From Treponema sp. (lineage in GTDB: Bacteria; Spirochaetota; Spirochaetia; Treponematales; Treponemataceae), in NCBI GenBank assembly GCA_004554075.1, contig SFOB01000097.1:1-9120 (forward strand): a DNA stretch of 9,120 nucleotides, in the 5' to 3' direction. A model generated the notes under the pieces. That model ran no database searches. It was given only the letters and a program-made list of their open reading frames with translations, and was not told the origin of the DNA. Shown here one piece after another: positions 6,366 to 9,120 of this stretch; position 1 is the first letter of the stretch, and every line of letters begins with the position of its first letter. A program made the position numbers and the translations under genes.

Positions 6366-7239
6366 ACTTTTTGTCAGGCAAACAAATACACTTTCTCAAA
6401 GTCTTCTAATTATGAAATCAAAGCCTAAAACAAACAGGGTAAGCAGAGCTGCTGAGTTTATTCTTACTTCACTGGAAAATGGAAGCTTGTTTTCAAATGC
6501 TTTAAGAAGCTGTCCAGAAATCTCTTTTGATGAGGTTTATATTTCTTTTGTTTCCATAGCAGAACAGAATGGAGACTTAAGAACTGCTCTTACTTATCTG
6601 CAAAAAAAACTGGAACGAGAGACGGAATATAAAAGGAAACTTGCAGGGGCTTCTGTATATCCGACTTTTGTTGTTTTGATTTCTATTTTAGCAAGCCTTT
6701 TTATCGGCTTTTATACAAAGACTTCAGATATGTCATTGCTTGTTCAATATGTTTTGATTTTGATTGCTGCATGTGCGGGATTGTATTTTTTGATTGCAAG
6801 GCTCTTATGTGAAAATAAACTTTATGAAGCTTTTACTGCAGTTGATTTTTTGCTTCAAAGCGGAATTGAACTTTCAGAAGCTGTCGGCTGTGCTGTCCAG
6901 ATTGCAGGTCCTTCCAGCAGAATTGGAAAACTTTTTGAAAATGCAAGACTCAAACTTCTTTACGGTATGGATCTGCAAAATGCATTTCAGTGTCAAACGA
7001 ATAAGGGCGGTCTATATTCTTCTAAACTTAAGGAAGCATTTTATTATGCAGATGCAGGTGGAAGTAAAAATGATTTATTTGGAAGAATGGCAGCCTATCT
7101 AAAATCAGAAAACGAAAGAAAAAGAACTATCTGTCTTTCTTTGATTGAACCACTTTTTATTGTCATTACGGGTGGATTCATTCTTGTTCTTTTGATGACT
7201 TTTTTTATGCCGGTAATAACTGGCTTTGAATTTATCTAA
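6337..7239 (+). CDS. gspF: Type II secretion inner-membrane platform protein (GspF family, short)
   Basis: This is a 300-residue protein against about 400 for typical GspF/PilC; the N-terminal cytoplasmic extension is missing. GGAGG (6325-6329) lies 7 bases before ATG 6337, inside the end of gspE. The first T2SF domain is about 10-103, with EQNGDLRTAL at 76-85. TM1 is at about 105-126 (ASVYPTFVVLI start), TM2 at about 133-156, a second T2SF domain at about 160-262 (LLQSGIELSEAV at 172-183), and TM3 at about 266-291, with the family ending LIEPLFIVITGGFILVLL at 269-286. GspF sits in the cytoplasmic membrane and couples the GspE ATPase to pseudopilin polymerisation. No terminator separates it from gspG, 21 bases downstream. 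Confidence 0.92.
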   Translation: MLEFTKALYELFVRQTNTLSQSLLIMKSKPKTNRVSRAAEFILTSLENGSLFSNALRSCPEISFDEVYISFVSIAEQNGDLRTALTYLQKKLERETEYKRKLAGASVYPTFVVLISILASLFIGFYTKTSDMSLLVQYVLILIAACAGLYFLIARLLCENKLYEAFTAVDFLLQSGIELSEAVGCAVQIAGPSSRIGKLFENARLKLLYGMDLQNAFQCQTNKGGLYSSKLKEAFYYADAGGSKNDLFGRMAAYLKSENERKRTICLSLIEPLFIVITGGFILVLLMTFFMPVITGFEFI

Positions 7240-7260
7240 GCAAGGGGATGGAGGAAATAT

Positions 7261-7815
7261 ATGAAAGAAAAAACTGTTAACAAAAAAGTCAGGAGGTTTT
7301 GTTATGGGGTCAAAAATTATTGGAAAAAAGCGGGAAGATGTTTTAACCATATCTTCGAAAATCAAGCAGAAGGCTTTACCTATGTCGAAACTGTGGCCGT
7401 CATTGCAATCGGCGCGATACTTACGGCAGGAAGCCTCTTCTCGGCGAACAAGATTATTTCCGCCGCGAGAAAAACTGCAGCGAGAAGTCAGATTGCGCAA
7501 TACAGCAGCGCCCTGCAAACCTACTTCCTTGACTGCGGAAGATTTCCAACAAGCGAACAGGGACTTGCAGCCTTATGGGAAAAACCAGTTCTCTATCCGG
7601 TACCAGAAAACTGGGATGGACCATACCTTGAAAGTGAACCCTGTAATGATCCATGGGGAACCAGTTTTAAGTATCTCAGCTCTGAAAGTTCCATTATGCC
7701 GTCAGCGGTTCCTGAGAGTCTGCCCTTTGTACTTATCTCATTCGGACCGGACAGGAAAGAAGATTCAGACTGGGGAGAAAAAGGAGGTTCAGATGACATC
7801 TGCTCATGGAAATAA
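7261..7815 (+). CDS. gspG: Major pseudopilin GspG with a long pre-peptide
   Basis: This is a 184-residue precursor. The prepilin-peptidase motif is G38 before FTYVE (39-43), with the conserved Glu at +5, then a hydrophobic helix of about 44-62. The GspG core is clear: YFLDCGRFPTSEQGLAAL at 88-105, DPWGTSFKYLS at 130-140, ISFGPD at 159-164, and a C-terminal acidic loop with DD at 178-179, where canonical GspG binds Ca2+. The mature protein polymerises into the pseudopilus that pushes substrate through the secretin. The pre-peptide is 38 residues, against under about 10 in most GspG, and strongly basic. ATG 7261 has GGAGG (7250-7254) 6 bases upstream, and no other in-frame start lies before the cleavage site. 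Its last 23 bases overlap the next gene. The mature region is visibly richer in G+C than gspF (about 50% against 35% in two 60-base lines counted by hand). Confidence 0.94.
   Translation: MKEKTVNKKVRRFCYGVKNYWKKAGRCFNHIFENQAEGFTYVETVAVIAIGAILTAGSLFSANKIISAARKTAARSQIAQYSSALQTYFLDCGRFPTSEQGLAALWEKPVLYPVPENWDGPYLESEPCNDPWGTSFKYLSSESSIMPSAVPESLPFVLISFGPDRKEDSDWGEKGGSDDICSWK
7291..7330 (+). other. Second strong start signal and A-AAA-AAG heptamer inside the gspG pre-peptide
   Basis: AGGAGG (7291-7296) is followed 7 bases later by ATG 7304, which is out of frame with gspG. Twenty bases into that frame comes AAAAAAG (7324-7330), in the phase X-XXY-YYZ of a classic -1 slippery site. A -1 slip there lands exactly in the gspG frame before the prepilin cleavage site. 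The geometry is seen; use is speculative, because the gspG start at 7261 needs no frameshift. Confidence 0.25.
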
Positions 7816-8002
7816 TTCATTAGTTTTAAAGGCCGGTGCTTGTGTTACTACTGCAGCCCTTTTGCTTGGTGGAATAGCTATGGAAAAGAAGGCAAAAGTT
7901 CGATTTTACGAAAAGAAATATTCACAGGCTTTTTCTTCTGTTCAGATAAAAAATCAGCTTGCTCTAACGGGAGCTGATGAGGCGTTGAAAATAGATAAAT
8001 GA
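7793..8002 (+). CDS. Small single-pass membrane protein in the T2SS operon, unknown function
   Basis: This is a 69-residue protein. ATG 7793 has AAGGAGG (7781-7787) 5 bases upstream, one of the clearest ribosome sites in the window, so this is probably a real gene although small. Its frame is open further upstream through gspG, but that part is not expected to be coding. One transmembrane helix (about 11-30, ending LLLGGIAM) is followed by a basic, amphipathic segment (EKKAKVRFYEKKYSQAF). It overlaps gspG by 23 bases and the next gene by 4 (ATGA), so translational coupling is likely. It occupies the usual gspH position but has no G-FT-x-x-E prepilin site and is far too short for a normal minor pseudopilin. 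It may be a reduced pseudopilin-like subunit or an assembly factor. Not recognised as a named family. Confidence 0.7.
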   Translation: MTSAHGNNSLVLKAGACVTTAALLLGGIAMEKKAKVRFYEKKYSQAFSSVQIKNQLALTGADEALKIDK

Positions 8003-8352
8003 GATATACAGATTTGATTTGTTTTTCGCTTATTCTAGTTCTTTTTTCTTCTATTATTTATGGATTATTTTCTCAAATTTTGAGGAGCGAAAAAAAGATT
8101 GAAGAACTTAGAAAACGATCAGATTCTTTAGTTTTTATATCTGAAAGCTTTTATAACTTATGCCGCGGGGAAGGTTTCTCTTCTTTCGATGAATGGAAAA
8201 GGGTGTGCGGCGAACTTTGGGAACTGGAGAATATTGAGTTTGGATTTTCTGAAGAAGTAGAAAATCCATTGGTCTGGGGATGCTGGAAAGGCCCTTGTGG
8301 AGAGGGCCAGGTATATGGGAGAAGGCAGGTATTAGATGATGAGAAACTTTAA
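7999..8352 (+). CDS. Small membrane-anchored protein in the T2SS operon, minor-pseudopilin-like topology
   Basis: This is a 117-residue protein starting at ATG 7999 inside the stop of the previous gene (ATGA overlap). It has no good ribosome site of its own, so it probably depends on coupling. An N-terminal hydrophobic helix at about 5-27 runs into a charged amphipathic helix (RSEKKIEELRKRSDSL, 29-44), the layout of pseudopilin N-termini such as GspI or GspJ. The prepilin cleavage motif and the Glu at +5 are absent. The C-terminal part is rich in Trp and Cys (W66, W74, W93, W96; C55, C70, C95, C100), suggesting disulfides outside the cytoplasm. Position suggests a gspI/J analogue; this is inference, and no family is recognised. 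It overlaps the following gene by 17 bases. Confidence 0.75.
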   Translation: MRYTDLICFSLILVLFSSIIYGLFSQILRSEKKIEELRKRSDSLVFISESFYNLCRGEGFSSFDEWKRVCGELWELENIEFGFSEEVENPLVWGCWKGPCGEGQVYGRRQVLDDEKL

Positions 8353-9120
8353 TAATGTAATTAAAAAAAATGATTACGAAAGATATGAAATCATTATTCC
8401 TTTTTTATCTGCTGCTGGAAAACGCAGAAAGCAGTTTTTGAATTCTGAATTAGAAAAATTGCATCCATGTTTTTCTGATGAATTTGCGTTTGATAGTAAT
8501 ATCAAAAAAATAAAACGCAGCGGGTTGTGTTCGGATGTATATGTAGTTAATAAATATAAACTTGCTGAATATGAAAGAAATAGATCTCTTTCTGGGACTG
8601 GCTTATTTGTTGAAATGAACCAGAATAAAAGGCAATGGCAAAAGAAACGCTTGTTTGTAGATAAAAAATGGAAGCTTACTTATTCTACCGTATGTGTATG
8701 CACACTGCTTGCAGCTACTGGAATCTTTTTTGGACTAAATACTGGACGCACTATAGGGGAAGAAGCGAATGAGAAGACATCTGATGAGGAACTTGTAAAA
8801 GAAACTATAAGAGAGGCTTCAAATCAGTCAGGTCTTATTGATGATAGAAAAGTCTCTATAGAGGAATCTTTCTTTAACTCTATAGCAGAAGCAGATGGAA
8901 AAATATCCTGGTTTGAATGGAGTGTGAAGGGATATACACAAAACTTATCTGCTTCTGTAAGCGGGATTTATCCTGAAAATCTGATGGATGGGGGTGGAGA
9001 TTCTGTTGTCTATGAAAATGGTATTCCTAAGATGAAGGTTTCTTACACAAAGCATTTTAGTATAGAAGAAAACACAGTTGGAAAGTCAGTTTTAAGTAAT
9101 AGTGATTTTAATAAACTGCT
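8336..9120 (+). CDS. Bitopic membrane protein of the T2SS operon, 3' end outside window; candidate platform component
   Basis: The frame is open from ATG 8336 to the window edge, giving 261 full codons and no stop. A second ATG follows directly at 8339. Upstream there is only a modest site (AGG at 8327-8329); the start overlaps the previous gene by 17 bases, so coupling is likely. The layout is a basic, soluble N-terminal part (about 1-110), one hydrophobic helix at about 113-134 (starting KLTYSTVCVCTLLAATGIFF), then at least 125 residues of an acidic, Ser/Asn-rich region that should face the periplasm. That cytoplasm-one helix-periplasm layout recalls GspL or PilN-type platform proteins, and the gene order after G-(H)-(I/J) would allow it. 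No diagnostic motif was found, so the function is not assigned. Confidence 0.75.
   Translation, partial: MMRNFNNVIKKNDYERYEIIIPFLSAAGKRRKQFLNSELEKLHPCFSDEFAFDSNIKKIKRSGLCSDVYVVNKYKLAEYERNRSLSGTGLFVEMNQNKRQWQKKRLFVDKKWKLTYSTVCVCTLLAATGIFFGLNTGRTIGEEANEKTSDEELVKETIREASNQSGLIDDRKVSIEESFFNSIAEADGKISWFEWSVKGYTQNLSASVSGIYPENLMDGGGDSVVYENGIPKMKVSYTKHFSIEENTVGKSVLSNSDFNKL

Noticed and set aside
7105..7518. 137-codon minus-strand ORF across the gspF-gspG junction
   Set aside because: It is antisense to two well-supported genes, with no recognisable domain and no promoter.
7304..8002. 232-codon ORF overlapping gspG in another frame and running into the 69-aa gene
   Set aside because: The gspG frame holds a full, unmistakable pseudopilin, whereas this frame shows no domain before 7793. 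Only its last 69 codons, with their own ribosome site, are called as a gene. The start signal and slippery site are kept as a finding.
8290..8308. Perfect 6-bp hairpin GGCCCT/AGGGCC near the end of the 117-aa gene, considered as a terminator
   Set aside because: No T-run follows and the next overlapping gene continues the operon. It encodes a Gly/Cys-rich stretch and is probably incidental.
1..9120. tRNA, rRNA, CRISPR array, insertion sequence or integrase
   Set aside because: None was seen: no regularly spaced repeats, no transposase or integrase motifs, and no tRNA-like cloverleaf noticed by eye. A covariance-model scan would be needed to exclude small RNAs.

Overview
The window looks like chromosome from a diderm (Gram-negative-type) bacterium with moderate-to-low G+C, most likely a spirochaete of the Treponema group. 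That placement is inference. It rests on a secreted SUMF1/FGE-fold protein of the kind that is abundant in host-associated treponemes, strong AGGAGG-type ribosome sites combined with GTG and TTG starts, and the general composition. The secretin and pseudopilin genes require an outer membrane, so a diderm is well supported. The genus is not proven.

Layout. Positions 1-290 hold the 3' end of a metallophosphoesterase gene (+). An exported FGE-sulfatase-fold protein follows 21 bases later (312-1253, +). A convergent CorA-type divalent-cation transporter lies at 1347-2396 (-), with weak hairpins between the two. The 488-base gap 2397-2884 is full of signals. For corA there is a good promoter, a foldable leader with two overlapping short ORFs, and mutually exclusive pairings. 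Beyond it lie a G-rich structured element that looks like a dispersed repeat and a set of helically phased A/T tracts just ahead of the next operon.

Positions 2885-9120 hold a tightly packed type II secretion (T2SS)-type operon on the + strand in the usual D-E-F-G order: secretin, ATPase, inner-membrane platform protein and major pseudopilin. Three unrecognised membrane-protein genes follow, the last cut by the window edge. Apart from the 21-base gspF-gspG gap, all junctions overlap by 4 to 29 bases, which indicates one translationally coupled transcript. Together the genes should build a periplasm-spanning machine: the ATPase and platform protein drive assembly of a GspG pseudopilus, which pushes substrates through the secretin. 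The three unknown genes sit where minor pseudopilins and the bitopic platform proteins (GspL/GspM) normally lie.

The machine looks divergent. The secretin has what looks like a duplicated N0/STN-type domain. The ATPase lacks the usual tetracysteine zinc segment. The platform protein is about 100 residues short. The pseudopilin has an unusually long basic pre-peptide, with a second strong start signal and an A-AAA-AAG slippery heptamer inside it. The most unusual non-coding structure is the corA leader.
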